Below are positions 17,964 to 28,593 of a DNA stretch of 64,000 bases, piece by piece. Below the pieces are notes generated by a model. The model made no database searches and was not told the DNA's origin. It was given only the letters and a program-made list of their open reading frames with translations. The DNA lies in NCBI GenBank assembly GCA_965216335.1, contig OZ244154.1:3162001-3226000 (forward strand), read 5' to 3'. Each line of letters starts with the position of its first letter. Position 1 is the first letter of the stretch. The stretch comes from JAHEJE01 sp965216335 (GTDB lineage Bacteria; Pseudomonadota; Alphaproteobacteria; Rhizobiales; Aestuariivirgaceae). A program made the position numbers and the translations under genes.

Positions 17964-19499
17964 ATGGCGAGAAAACCCCGCCGCCGCGCCGGCGCCCGCG
18001 AAATCCGCACCGCCGGGGCCATTCAACAGCGCCCGTTCAGGCAGGTGAGCTACAAATATCGGCCGCTGGAGATCGTCAGTACCGACGAGATGGTGGCGAT
18101 CCACAACGCCGGCCTGACCATCCTGGAGCAGATCGGCTTCAAGGTGCTGTCGGACCGGGCGCGCAGCGCCTATGCGCATGCCGGTTTCGATGTTGACGAA
18201 ACAAGCCAGATCGTGCGCTTCGATCGCCATGGCATCGCCGGCCTGATCGCCACGGCACCGGACCGTTTCACGCTGCACGCCCGCAACCCGGCGCACGACA
18301 TCGACGTCGGCGGCAACACCGCGTTCTTCTCCAGCGTCGGCGGCCCGGCCTATGCCATGGACCTCGACAAGGGCCGACGCGCCGGCACCTATGCCGAGAT
18401 GTGCGACTGGCTGAGGCTGGTGCAGAGCCTCAACATCATTCACCAGGAGGGCGGCGGTGGCTTCGAGGCCCTCGACCTGCCGGCCGAAACCCGGCACCTC
18501 GACCTGTTCCATGCCCAGGCAACGCTGATGGACAAGAACTGGCTGCCCTGGACCATGGGCCGCGTCCAGACCATGGACGCCATCACCATGGCAGCGATTG
18601 CGCTCGGCAAGGCGCCCGAAGACTTGGCCGAAACGCCCGCTCTGTGCGGCATCATCAACACCAACTCGCCCCTGCAGCTCGATGTGCCGATGGCCGAAGG
18701 GCTGATGACGCTCGCCGGGCACGGCCAGGCGGTCGCCGTGACGCCGTTCACGCTCGCCGGCGCCATGTCGCCGGTGACCCTGGCCGGCGCACTGGCCCAG
18801 CAGCACGCCGAGGCCATGGCCGGCATTGCGCTGGCCCAGATCGTCCGGCCCGGCGCGCCGGTGCTCTACGGCGCATTCACCTCCAACGTCGACATGAAGA
18901 CGGGTTCGCCGGCCTTCGGCACGCCGGAATACGCCCTGGCCCAGCAGGTCTCGGCGCAGCTGGCGCGCCACCTCAGTGTGCCGCTCAGGTCATCGAGCAC
19001 AACGGCGTCAAACGCCCCCGACGCCCAGGCGGCCTATGAGAGCATGATGTCACTGTGGGGTGTCATGACCGGCGGGGCGCACATGATCAAGCATGCGGCC
19101 GGCTGGTTGTGCGGCGGCCTCGCCGGCTCGTTCGAAAAGCTGATCATCGATGCCGAGATGCTGCAGATGATGGCTGCCTGGCTGGAACCGTTCCAGGTCG
19201 ATGACGCCGCCCTGGCGCTCGATGCCATCAAAGAAGCCGGCCCCGGCGGCCACTTCTTCGGCACCGCCCATACCATGGAGCGCTACGAGACGGCATTCAA
19301 CGCGCCGCTGGTGTCCAACTGGGACAACTACGACACCTGGGTCGAGCAAGGCAGCGAGACGGCGGACGTGCGGGCCAACAAGCTGTGGAAGCAGCTGCTG
19401 CGCGACTACCAGCCCCCGCCGATCGATCCGGCCACCGACGAGGCATTAAGGGCCTATGTTACCAAGGCGAAGGAGGAGGGCCGGGCTGTTCTGAGTTGA
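17964..19499 (+). CDS. MttB/MtgB superfamily methylamine or betaine methyltransferase, non-pyrrolysine
   Basis: 511 residues of the trimethylamine methyltransferase (COG5598-type) family. These TIM-barrel enzymes move a methyl group from a quaternary or tertiary amine to a corrinoid protein. The frame contains no internal TAG, so it is a non-pyrrolysine member like glycine betaine methyltransferase. Family-like stretches include LTILEQIGFKVLSDRARSAY, FFSSVGGPAYAMDLDKG and GIINTNSPLQLDVPM. The start was set at the ATG following GGGAGA. An in-frame TTG two codons upstream is possible. No corrinoid protein (MtbC/MttC-like) or RamA activator is in the window, so its acceptor must be encoded elsewhere. 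The pairing with a DgcA-like enzyme suggests stepwise demethylation of a betaine. The substrate is inferred. Confidence 0.8.
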   Translation: MARKPRRRAGAREIRTAGAIQQRPFRQVSYKYRPLEIVSTDEMVAIHNAGLTILEQIGFKVLSDRARSAYAHAGFDVDETSQIVRFDRHGIAGLIATAPDRFTLHARNPAHDIDVGGNTAFFSSVGGPAYAMDLDKGRRAGTYAEMCDWLRLVQSLNIIHQEGGGGFEALDLPAETRHLDLFHAQATLMDKNWLPWTMGRVQTMDAITMAAIALGKAPEDLAETPALCGIINTNSPLQLDVPMAEGLMTLAGHGQAVAVTPFTLAGAMSPVTLAGALAQQHAEAMAGIALAQIVRPGAPVLYGAFTSNVDMKTGSPAFGTPEYALAQQVSAQLARHLSVPLRSSSTTASNAPDAQAAYESMMSLWGVMTGGAHMIKHAAGWLCGGLAGSFEKLIIDAEMLQMMAAWLEPFQVDDAALALDAIKEAGPGGHFFGTAHTMERYETAFNAPLVSNWDNYDTWVEQGSETADVRANKLWKQLLRDYQPPPIDPATDEALRAYVTKAKEEGRAVLS

Positions 19500-19885
19500 G
19501 CCCGGTATGGTGGCAGCCAAACGCACTCGACAAAAATGATTGCAATTAAAGACCAGGTAAAAAAATGTAAGGCAAAAGTGTATGATGCGCTAGGAGGCCT
19601 GCCGAAAACTCCCAAGGCGCCTTGATCTTGTAAGAATTACCAATGCCAAGGGAGTTCACGCCGCATAGGGAGAACCTCTCGAGGCGACGCTGACGCCATG
19701 CCCGGTCATTGGTGACACCGTGAGGATTGTAAATCATCGAAAGGCGCTTTGGCACTCCAGGTGCCGTCAGTGCCATGCGGCTTCAGGTTGAGACATGCCG
19801 TCTTTATGCTTTGTTCAAAGATGCCGGAGCAAAAGGTAGTCTACAAGCGTGTCTGTGAGTCGATGGCGATCTTTGGAGCACTGAC
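19500..19885. other. Non-coding interval with weak hairpins
   Basis: 386 bp between the MttB-family gene and the membrane phosphotransferase-like gene. It is visibly less G+C-rich than its surroundings. The only structure I see is an imperfect arm pair, AACTCCCAAGGCG near 19608 with CCAAGGGAGTT near 19646, and a short GGCACTCCAGGTGCC hairpin near 19751. I see no convincing gene or RNA. Confidence 0.4.
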
Positions 19886-21538
19886 ATGGACCAACCGGGA
19901 CGGCCGCGTCGATCGAAACTTACCAGTTACGTGATGGAGAACAAGTTCGTCTCGGTCATGTTCGTTCTGAACTACCTGGTCATGCTTTCGGCTTTGGCGA
20001 CGGCTTATAATGTCGAGCTTACATGGGTGGCATTGCCGTTTGCCGCGATGATTGTCGGGCTGCTGATCGGCGGGCTGGGTGTGTTTGCTGGCATCTTCGT
20101 GTTTTCGGCCTTGTTGATGCTGTTCTACGCAGTTTCGCGCACCAAGCACAACCTGTCCGACTTCGGAGTGGTCTACTCCGATTTGCATTTGATCGACCGG
20201 AACATATTTGACGTGATCTTGATTGATTGGCGCGCGCAGCTCCTGGCGGCCGGCTTCGTGCTGGTCTTTGGCTTGCAAGCCATGTTCATCGCAAGGTTGA
20301 GCAATCCGGGCCGGCGCGGCCTGCTGTTCGGCGGTGTCCTGGCACTGTTCGGGGCTGCCCTGGTTCCTGCCAGCCTGGCTGAAATCGAACGCGCGCGGGC
20401 GGTCAACGAGGATGTGCTGAGTACCTGGGTGGTCGGGGCTGTGCCAAGCATGGCGACCTTCGTCAACTCGGCGACTGCGGCCAAATTGAGCATGCGAATG
20501 ACCCCGAGAGCCGACTGGGCGTCTCAAGCCGAACGTGAGATCGGTCAGTTCGTGCTGACGTCTTCCGCCGGCCGCAAGGTCAATCTGTTCATGGTGTTCT
20601 TTGAGTCCACGTTCGATCCGGCTCGTGTCGGGATGGAGCAGATCAAGCTTGATCAATCCGAGATATTGCGGCCTGCCGGTGGCGCCCACGGCCCCTTGCT
20701 CGTGCCGATATTCGGCGGAGGCAGTTGGCTTTCGGAATTTGCCATCATGACCGGCCAAACGGCCTGGGCGTTTGGGCCCAATGCCTACAACTTGAACCTT
20801 CTGCTGGAAGGGCGTTTCAGAAGCAGTAACGTGGACGGCCTGCGGCTGGCGAACTTCAGCATGAACGTCGTCTACCCCTATCCCGGGTACTTCCTTCATG
20901 CGGAATCCCTGTACGGACCGCTCGGGGTCGGCTTCAGTTCTCCGACCGATCAACAGCTTGTCGAGTTCATGCCGGCATTCGATGACGACTTGCTCTATGA
21001 TCGCACATTGAAGCTGATGGACGACAGCAGGCCGAACTTCAAATATGTCGTCACGATGCTGAACCACGGCCCGCATGATCTGCAGAACCCGATCCAGGAC
21101 TATATCGGCAAGCACCGCGAGCAGGAGCGCAAATTCCTGAAATTCAAGTCGAAGATTGCTGAGAGATATCCGGGCCATGAGAACTACTTTTTGGCATTTG
21201 GCGATCATCAGCCCTACTTTGCAAAAGCGCATGAGCTGCCGAAGAAGCTCCGGCGCACCACGTTCTGGTCTCTCAGTTGTGTTGGAGAGTGCCGCCGGAT
21301 GGACGCGTTTCCGGCGCTTCCCCGGGAACTGGGGATCGAGTTCCTGGTCGGTCTGGTGCTGGACGGTCTGGGCCTGCCCACCGGCCAAGTGTTTGACTTG
21401 CACAAGCAGGTTCTAAAAAGGGGTTGCACGTCTCTGGAGTTCAATTGCCGGCGCGAGGATGCCCATGCGTTCAACTGGATATTTGCCCGGCTCTTCCTCA
21501 AAGAAGGCACCTTGGAGGCTCAGGCGTCTGTTGAATGA
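19886..21538 (+). CDS. Membrane phosphoglycerol-transferase/sulfatase-fold protein (LtaS/MdoB-like)
   Basis: 550 residues. About four membrane helices occupy roughly residues 20-160, followed by an extracytoplasmic alkaline-phosphatase-superfamily domain from about 220. Key segments are VNLFMVFFESTFDPARVG, the nucleophile loop GGGSWLSEF (Ser280 where LtaS has Thr) and the metal-binding FGDHQP (Asp440, His441). Such proteins move phosphoglycerol or phosphoethanolamine to membrane-derived glucans, lipoteichoic acid or lipid A. The ATG follows a GGAG ribosome-binding site. The codon choice is noticeably richer in A/T third positions than the neighbouring genes, suggesting acquisition by transfer. 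The acceptor molecule is unknown. Confidence 0.65.
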   Translation: MDQPGRPRRSKLTSYVMENKFVSVMFVLNYLVMLSALATAYNVELTWVALPFAAMIVGLLIGGLGVFAGIFVFSALLMLFYAVSRTKHNLSDFGVVYSDLHLIDRNIFDVILIDWRAQLLAAGFVLVFGLQAMFIARLSNPGRRGLLFGGVLALFGAALVPASLAEIERARAVNEDVLSTWVVGAVPSMATFVNSATAAKLSMRMTPRADWASQAEREIGQFVLTSSAGRKVNLFMVFFESTFDPARVGMEQIKLDQSEILRPAGGAHGPLLVPIFGGGSWLSEFAIMTGQTAWAFGPNAYNLNLLLEGRFRSSNVDGLRLANFSMNVVYPYPGYFLHAESLYGPLGVGFSSPTDQQLVEFMPAFDDDLLYDRTLKLMDDSRPNFKYVVTMLNHGPHDLQNPIQDYIGKHREQERKFLKFKSKIAERYPGHENYFLAFGDHQPYFAKAHELPKKLRRTTFWSLSCVGECRRMDAFPALPRELGIEFLVGLVLDGLGLPTGQVFDLHKQVLKRGCTSLEFNCRREDAHAFNWIFARLFLKEGTLEAQASVE

Positions 21539-21587
21539 CGGTGCGAGATCGTATGCTCGGCAAGCAGATCCACTGTGCTAAATGGCG

Positions 21588-22211
21588 TTAGTCGCTGGGC
21601 CCTGGTCCTAGCATTTCGCCCAACAGGTCATAACATGCCTGCCTTGCCGCCTGCGGCGAGATGCGTGTTTGATCCAGGCCCCATTGCAGCCACAGGCCGT
21701 CTATGAGGGCGATGAGGCTGGTGGCGAGTTGCGCTGCGTCCGTCTTGGCACCCGCGTCGCGGGCGGCGGCATTGATCGCGGTGACGAGCGATGCGTGATA
21801 GGTCTCATAGCGCGCCCGGTGGATGTCCAGCAGGCGCCTGTTGCCGGCGATCTCGCCATAGATGGCGAGCCACGCCTTGATCTCTGAACGCTTAAGCGCA
21901 TCGGCGCTGAAATTGCTGTCGATGACGGATTTCAGGATGTCGCGCGCCGGGGTTCCCGCGGCCAGCTCTTCCCTGGTGTCGATCCGGGCGATATGCGCCG
22001 TCATTGCCGCGTAGCTGGCCGCCAGCAAGGCATCCTTGCCGCCGAAGTGATGCGAGATCAGCCCGCGCGACACACCGGCAATGGCGCAGATGTTCTCCAC
22101 CGTGAACCCGCTCACCCCGTGCTGCGCCAGGCAGGCGATGGCGGCGGCAACCAGATCGCCCTTGCGCTCCTCGGCGCTTTTACGGCGGTAGTTGGCATTT
22201 TCCTCGCCCAC
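21588..22211 (-). CDS. TetR/AcrR-family repressor, BetI-like
   Basis: 207 residues from the GTG at 22211. The N-terminal HTH is visible as FTVENICAIAGVSRGLISHH. The C-terminal ligand domain has the BetI-like ALIDGLWLQWGLD segment. The GTG overlaps the stop of the upstream peptidase gene (TAGTG) and has a GGGTGAG ribosome-binding site. A longer ATG form reaching into the peptidase gene is possible but less natural. BetI represses choline/glycine betaine genes. The MttB/DgcA-like genes nearby make a betaine-related role attractive, but that link is inferred. Confidence 0.8.
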   Translation of the reverse strand: MGEENANYRRKSAEERKGDLVAAAIACLAQHGVSGFTVENICAIAGVSRGLISHHFGGKDALLAASYAAMTAHIARIDTREELAAGTPARDILKSVIDSNFSADALKRSEIKAWLAIYGEIAGNRRLLDIHRARYETYHASLVTAINAAARDAGAKTDAAQLATSLIALIDGLWLQWGLDQTRISPQAARQACYDLLGEMLGPGPSD

Positions 22212-23362
22212 TAGCCGCTCACCCGCCGCAGCAGTTTTGCCAGCATCGTCTCGCATTGCGTCAGTTGGCTTTCGGCGATGTATTCGTCCGGCTTGTGGGC
22301 AACCGCGATCGAGCCCGGACCGCATACGACGGTGGGGATGCCGAGACGGGCGTTGAACAGGCCGCCCTCGGTGCCGAAGGATATTTTTGTCGTCGAATTG
22401 CCGCCGGTCAGCGACTTGACGAAGGAGACGACCTCTGCGTCCGGAGCGGTGTCGAGCGCCGGATAGGTGGTGCCGGGGGAAAAGTCGATTGCCGCGCCCG
22501 AAAACACTTTGCGGGCCTTTTCGACGATGGGCTCGGATGCGGAACGAATGCGTGCCATCAGGGCAGACGGATCGTCGTCGGCGATGTTGCGGATCTCGAA
22601 CTCGAAGGTGGCAAGGTTGGGAACGATGTTGAGAGCCTCGCCGCCGGCGATCTTGCCGACATGCAGCGTGGTGTAGGGCACGTCGTAATCGCCGTCGCGC
22701 GCGCCGGTCTCGGCGATCTCGGCCTGCAGGGCGCGGATCTCGTTGATCAGGTCGATCGCCAGGTGGATGGCATTGACGCCGTTTGGAGCAAAGGACGAAT
22801 GCGCTTCAAGCCCGGTGCACGACACCCTGGCGCCGTCCTTGCCCTTGTGGGCGACGGCGATCTGCATCGAGGTCGGCTCGCCGATGATGCAAAAGCGCGG
22901 GCGCGGGGAGACGCCTTCGAGAAGGTCGATCAGCCGGCGCACACCGATGCAGCCGATTTCCTCGTCGTAGGAAAAGGCGAAATGCAAGGGCGCGGTGAGA
23001 CGGGCCGCGTCGATGTCGTGGGCCAGCGACAGGCACGCGGCAATGAAGCCCTTCATGTCGACGCTGCCGCGACCGTACAGCTTGCCGTCGGCCCGGCGCA
23101 TGACGAACGGGTCGCTCGACCAGTCCTGACCCTCGACCGGCACCACGTCGGAGTGTCCCGACAGCACGATACCGGGCATGTCCTCAGGTCCGATCGAAGC
23201 ATAAAGGTTGGCCTTGCGGCCGTCCTCGCTCGGCGCCAGCAGGCAGCGGAACCCGAGCGGTTCCAGCTCGCCGCGCACATAGGCGATCAGGTCGAGATTG
23301 CTGTCGCGGCTGACGGTGGGAAAGGCGATCAGTCGATCGAGGTAATCAATGGTGCGCGACAT
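22211..23362 (-). CDS. Acetylornithine deacetylase (ArgE)-like M20 peptidase
   Basis: 383 residues. It has the M20 metal-binding signatures: GHSDVVPVEGQDWSSDPF, LYGRGSVDMKGFIAACLSLA, YDEEIGCIG, an EP metal ligand in IIGEPTSMQ, and the C-terminal CGPGSIAVAHKPDEYI. The length and motifs match ArgE, which hydrolyses N-acetylornithine to ornithine and acetate. ArgE-like paralogues often act on other N-acyl amino acids. It is cotranscribed and overlapping with a BetI-like repressor, which suggests catabolism of an acylated compound rather than arginine biosynthesis. It starts divergently from a LysR gene 94 bp away. Confidence 0.82.
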   Translation of the reverse strand: MSRTIDYLDRLIAFPTVSRDSNLDLIAYVRGELEPLGFRCLLAPSEDGRKANLYASIGPEDMPGIVLSGHSDVVPVEGQDWSSDPFVMRRADGKLYGRGSVDMKGFIAACLSLAHDIDAARLTAPLHFAFSYDEEIGCIGVRRLIDLLEGVSPRPRFCIIGEPTSMQIAVAHKGKDGARVSCTGLEAHSSFAPNGVNAIHLAIDLINEIRALQAEIAETGARDGDYDVPYTTLHVGKIAGGEALNIVPNLATFEFEIRNIADDDPSALMARIRSASEPIVEKARKVFSGAAIDFSPGTTYPALDTAPDAEVVSFVKSLTGGNSTTKISFGTEGGLFNARLGIPTVVCGPGSIAVAHKPDEYIAESQLTQCETMLAKLLRRVSG

Positions 23363-23456
23363 TTTTAAACCTGTGGGGGCGTGCTTGACTTTGGGCCTGG
23401 CCGGTATGACCGTATAGCCCCTGCAGCGCCGATAGGAAAGGACCCCGGCCCCGCCG

Positions 23457-24371
23457 ATGCGCAGCGACCCGCAACTGATGTCCACGCGGCTGGCCTATTT
23501 CGCCGCCGTTGCCGAGGCCGGCTCGGTGCGCGGTGCCGCCCGCCGGCTGAACATCGCATCCTCGGCGGTGAACCGGCAGGTGCTGATGCTGGAGGACACT
23601 CTCGGCCAACCGCTGTTCGAGCGCACCGGCCGGGCCATGCGCCTGACCCAGGCGGGCAAGCTGCTGCTCGACCAGGTTCGTGCCAGCACCCGCGATTTCG
23701 AAGACACCGTGGCGGCCATCGATGCGCTGAAAGGCCTGCGCGCCGGCAAGGTGCGCGTGGCGACGGTGGAGAGCGTGTCGGTGGAAATGCTGCCGGAACT
23801 GCTGACCGGCTTCAACGAAACCTATCCGGGCATCGAGATCGAGCTCAGCGTGGCCGGCTCCGATGCCGTGGCCGCGCGGGTGCTGGCCCGCGAGGCCGAC
23901 ATCGGCTTTACCTTCAACCCGACATCGCTGGATGGCCTCGAGGTTGCCTATCGCAAGGACATGCGGATCGGCGCAGTCGTGGCGCCGGACCACCCGCTGG
24001 CCGGGCGCAAGACGGTCGGGCTGGCAGATTGCCTGGGCTATCCGCATGCCTGGCCGGCCCGGGGCCTCAGCCTGCGCACGGCGCTGGATACCGGATTGGG
24101 CCAGAGCGATGCCCGCCTGGCGCCGGTGCTGGAATGCAACTCGCTGCGGGTGATGGCGGCACTGGCCCGCCAGGGCCGTTGCGTGGCGTTTCAGACGCCT
24201 ATCGGCATCGAGCAGCATCTCGCCGCGGGCGCGCTCAGGTTCCTGCCGCTCAAGGACCGGGCGGTGCCGGCCGACTGCTACATGATCGTGCGTCAGGCCG
24301 GCCGTACTCTGGGACCGGCGGCGGAAGCCTTCTTCGGCTATGTGCTGGCAAAGGCGAAGATTGCGCGATAA
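23457..24371 (+). CDS. LysR-family transcriptional regulator
   Basis: 304 residues. The N-terminal winged helix is LAYFAAVAEAGSVRGAARRL with the recognition helix region IASSAVNRQVLMLEDTLG. The effector domain (type-2 PBP fold) starts near residue 90 (KVRVATVESVSVEMLPELL). It sits immediately before uraH in the same direction and divergently from the ArgE-like gene, so it is a candidate regulator of the purine island, of argE, or of both. A second in-frame ATG lies seven codons later. A short CGGT-ATG-ACCG dyad lies in the divergent gap near 23401. Confidence 0.88.
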   Translation: MRSDPQLMSTRLAYFAAVAEAGSVRGAARRLNIASSAVNRQVLMLEDTLGQPLFERTGRAMRLTQAGKLLLDQVRASTRDFEDTVAAIDALKGLRAGKVRVATVESVSVEMLPELLTGFNETYPGIEIELSVAGSDAVAARVLAREADIGFTFNPTSLDGLEVAYRKDMRIGAVVAPDHPLAGRKTVGLADCLGYPHAWPARGLSLRTALDTGLGQSDARLAPVLECNSLRVMAALARQGRCVAFQTPIGIEQHLAAGALRFLPLKDRAVPADCYMIVRQAGRTLGPAAEAFFGYVLAKAKIAR

Positions 24372-24396
24372 ATTCGCACGCGTTAAGCGAAATATT

Positions 24397-24410
24397 GTTC
24401 TTTTTCGAAC
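24397..24410. promoter_or_regulatory. Possible operator: GTTC-N6-GAAC dyad upstream of uraH
   Basis: A short perfect dyad, GTTC-TTTTTC-GAAC, lies about 40 bases before the uraH start in an A+T-rich patch, where a promoter would be expected for the purine-degradation operon. The arms are only four bases, so chance cannot be excluded. Confidence 0.25.
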
Positions 24411-24449
24411 GGTCGCATTCGGGCAGAATGGGCCAAATGGGAGGATCAT

Positions 24450-24799
24450 ATGGGTCGATTGACGACACATGTGCTGGATACGGCGCGCGGAACGCCGGCC
24501 GAAGGGCTATGCATCGAACTGTGGCGCACCGGGCCGGGCGACGAGCATATCAAGACGGTGGTGACCAATGATGACGGCCGCGTAGATGGCGCGCTGCTGG
24601 ATGGCGAAGCCTTCGTAACCGGCACCTATGAACTCAGGTTCCATGCCGGTGATTATCTGCGGGCCAGTGGCGTGGCATTGCCAGACCCGGCCTTTCTCGA
24701 TGTCATTCCGATCCGCTTCGGCCTGGCCGACGCGGATGCTCACTATCACGTGCCGCTGCTCCTGAGCCCCTACGGCTATTCGACCTATCGGGGGAGCTG

Positions 24800-24800
<1 letters not shown>
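24450..24800 (+). CDS. uraH: 5-hydroxyisourate hydrolase (transthyretin-like)
   Basis: 116 residues. It hydrolyses 5-hydroxyisourate, the product of urate oxidation, to OHCU. The family marks are all present: N-terminal GRLTTHVLDTARGTPAEGL, an internal RFHAGDYL, HYHVPLLLSPYGYSTYRGS, and the C-terminal YRGS tetrapeptide diagnostic of hydrolases as opposed to transthyretin. GGGAGG precedes the ATG. Its stop overlaps the xdhA start (TGATG). Confidence 0.96.
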
Positions 24801-26267
<1,467 letters not shown>

Positions 26268-26284
<17 letters not shown>

Positions 26285-28589
26285 ATTCCCCGCCGCAATG
26301 GAAACCGCCGAGGTCGGCCGCACTGTTGCCCACGACAGCGCCGAGGCGCATGTGCAGGGTGCTGCGTACTATGTCGACGACATGCTGGAGCCGGCCGGCA
26401 CGCTGCACCTGGCGCCTGGCTATGCGGCGGAAAGCTGCGGCCGCATCACCGGCATCGACCTGGGCGCCGTCGAGGCGGCACCGGGCGTTGTCGCGGTGCT
26501 CACGGCAAGGGACATTCCCGGTGTCAACGATTGTTCACCGGCCATGGGCGATGACCCGATTCTGGCCGATGGCGAGATCGTCTTTCACGGCCAGGTGGTG
26601 TTCGCCGTGGCCGCCGAGAGCCGCGATCAGGCACGCCGCGCGGCGCGGTTGGCGAAAATCACCGTGGAAGCGGGCACGCCAGCCGTGACGGTGGAGGATG
26701 GTGAGGCGACGGGCGAGACCGTGCTGCCGCCTTATGAGTTCAAGCGCGGCGCGCCTGAAGAGGCCCTAGGGGCCGCTGCCAACCGTCTCGACGGCTCGCT
26801 CAGGATCGGCGGTCAGGAGCATTTCTATCTCGAGGGCCAGGTGTCGATGGCGATACCCGGCGATACCGGCGGTATGACCGTGCACGCCTCGACCCAGCAC
26901 CCCAGCGAGGTGCAACATCTGGTGGCGCGCATGCTGGGCATCGACGATGCCATGGTGGTGTGCCAGTGCCGGCGCATGGGCGGGGCCTTCGGCGGCAAGG
27001 AAAGCCAGGCCGCGCAATGGGCCTGTCTCGCCGCGCTCGCCGTTCACAAGACCGGGCGTCCGGCCAAGATGCGGCTTGACCGTGACGACGACATGATCAT
27101 GACCGGCAAGCGCCACGACATGCGCGCCGATTACTCGGTGGCCTATGACGGGCGCGGGGTGATCGCGGCGGTCGATGTCGAATTCCCGTCGCGCTGCGGC
27201 TGTTCGGCGGACCTGTCGCTTGGCGTCAACGACCGCACCATGTTCCACGCCGACAACGCCTATTACTACCCGCACGCGCGGATCGGCTCGAAGCGGATCA
27301 GGACCAACACGGTGTCGAACACCGCCTTCCGCGGCTTCGGCGGGCCGCAGGGCATGGTGTTTGCCGAACGCATGATGGACGATATCGCTATTGCCATGGG
27401 GCTGGACCCGCTCACCGTCCGCAAGCGCAATTTCTACCGGGCAGGGCGCGACGTGACGCCCTATGGGCTGAAGCTGCCGGACAACATCATGGCGGCTCTG
27501 GTGCGCGAGCTGGAGCGCACCAGTGAATACCAGAGGCGCCGCCGCGAGATCGCTCGCTTCAACAAGAAGAGCGGCATCCTGAAGAAGGGCATCGCCCTGA
27601 CGCCGGTGAAGTTCGGCATCTCCTTTACCCTCAAGCACCTCAATCAGGCCGGTGCGCTGGTGCATGTCTATACCGACGGTTCGGTGCAGGTGAACCATGG
27701 TGGCACCGAGATGGGCCAGGGGCTCAATATCAAGGTCGCCCAGGTGGTGGCCGAGGAATTCGGCATCGATGTGGCTCGTGTAAGGATCACCGCGACGACC
27801 ACCGACAAGGTGCCGAACACCGCTCCGACCGCTGCGTCCTCGGGTTCCGACATCAACGGCATGGCCGCCAAGCGGGCGGCCGAAGCGATCAGGTCGCGCA
27901 TGGCCGAACTGGCCGGCCGGCTCAATCAGGTCAAGCCGGCCCAGGTGCGCTTTGCCGGCGGCAAGGTGATCGCCGGCAACGCCGAGATGACCTTCGCCGA
28001 GCTGGCCAAACAGTGTTTCCTGGAGCGGGTATCGCTGTCGTCGACCGGATACTATGCGACGCCGAAGATCACCTGGGACCGCGAGACGGCGACCGGGCGG
28101 CCGTTCCTCTACTTCGCCTATGGTGCCTCGTGCAGCGAGGTGACCATCGACACGCTGACCGGCGAGATGCGCATCGACCGGGTCGACATCCTGCATGATG
28201 TCGGCAAGTCGCTGAACCCGGCCATCGACATCGGCCAGATCGAAGGCGGCTTCGTGCAGGGCATGGGCTGGCTGACGACCGAAGAGCTGGTCTACGACGG
28301 CAAGGGACGGCTCACCACCCATGCGCCGTCGACATACAAGATCCCGACCTGCAGCGATGTGCCGGAAGACTTCCGCACCACATTGTGGGCCTCCAAGGGC
28401 AACCGCGAAAACACCATCTACCGCTCCAAGGCGGTCGGCGAGCCGCCGTTGATGCTGGCGACAAGCGTGTTTTCGGCCATCACCCATGCCATCGCCAGCC
28501 TGAAGCCCGGCAAGCTGCCGCCGCTCGATGCGCCGGCGACGCCGGAAGCGATCCTCACCGCCGTTAACGCCATGAAGATGGGGGGCTGA
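26268..28589 (+). CDS. xdhB: Xanthine dehydrogenase molybdopterin-binding large subunit
   Basis: 773 residues. It hydroxylates hypoxanthine and xanthine to urate. Molybdenum-cofactor contacts are visible in RMGGAFGGKESQ and AFRGFGGPQGM. The catalytic Glu lies in SKAVGEPPLMLATS near the C-terminus. The TTG at 26268 is chosen because it follows AGGGGAGG at good spacing; a downstream ATG at 26298 is the alternative. It lies inside the uraH-xdhABC operon, and xdhC starts 4 bp after its stop. Confidence 0.95.
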
Positions 28590-28593
28590 CGGG

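Noticed and set aside
22211..23362. Assignment of the ArgE-like gene as the missing allantoate amidohydrolase
   Set aside because: Motifs match ArgE (GHSDVVPVEGQDW, C-terminal HKPDEYI) and not the hydantoinase/carbamoylase-type M20 group to which AllC belongs.
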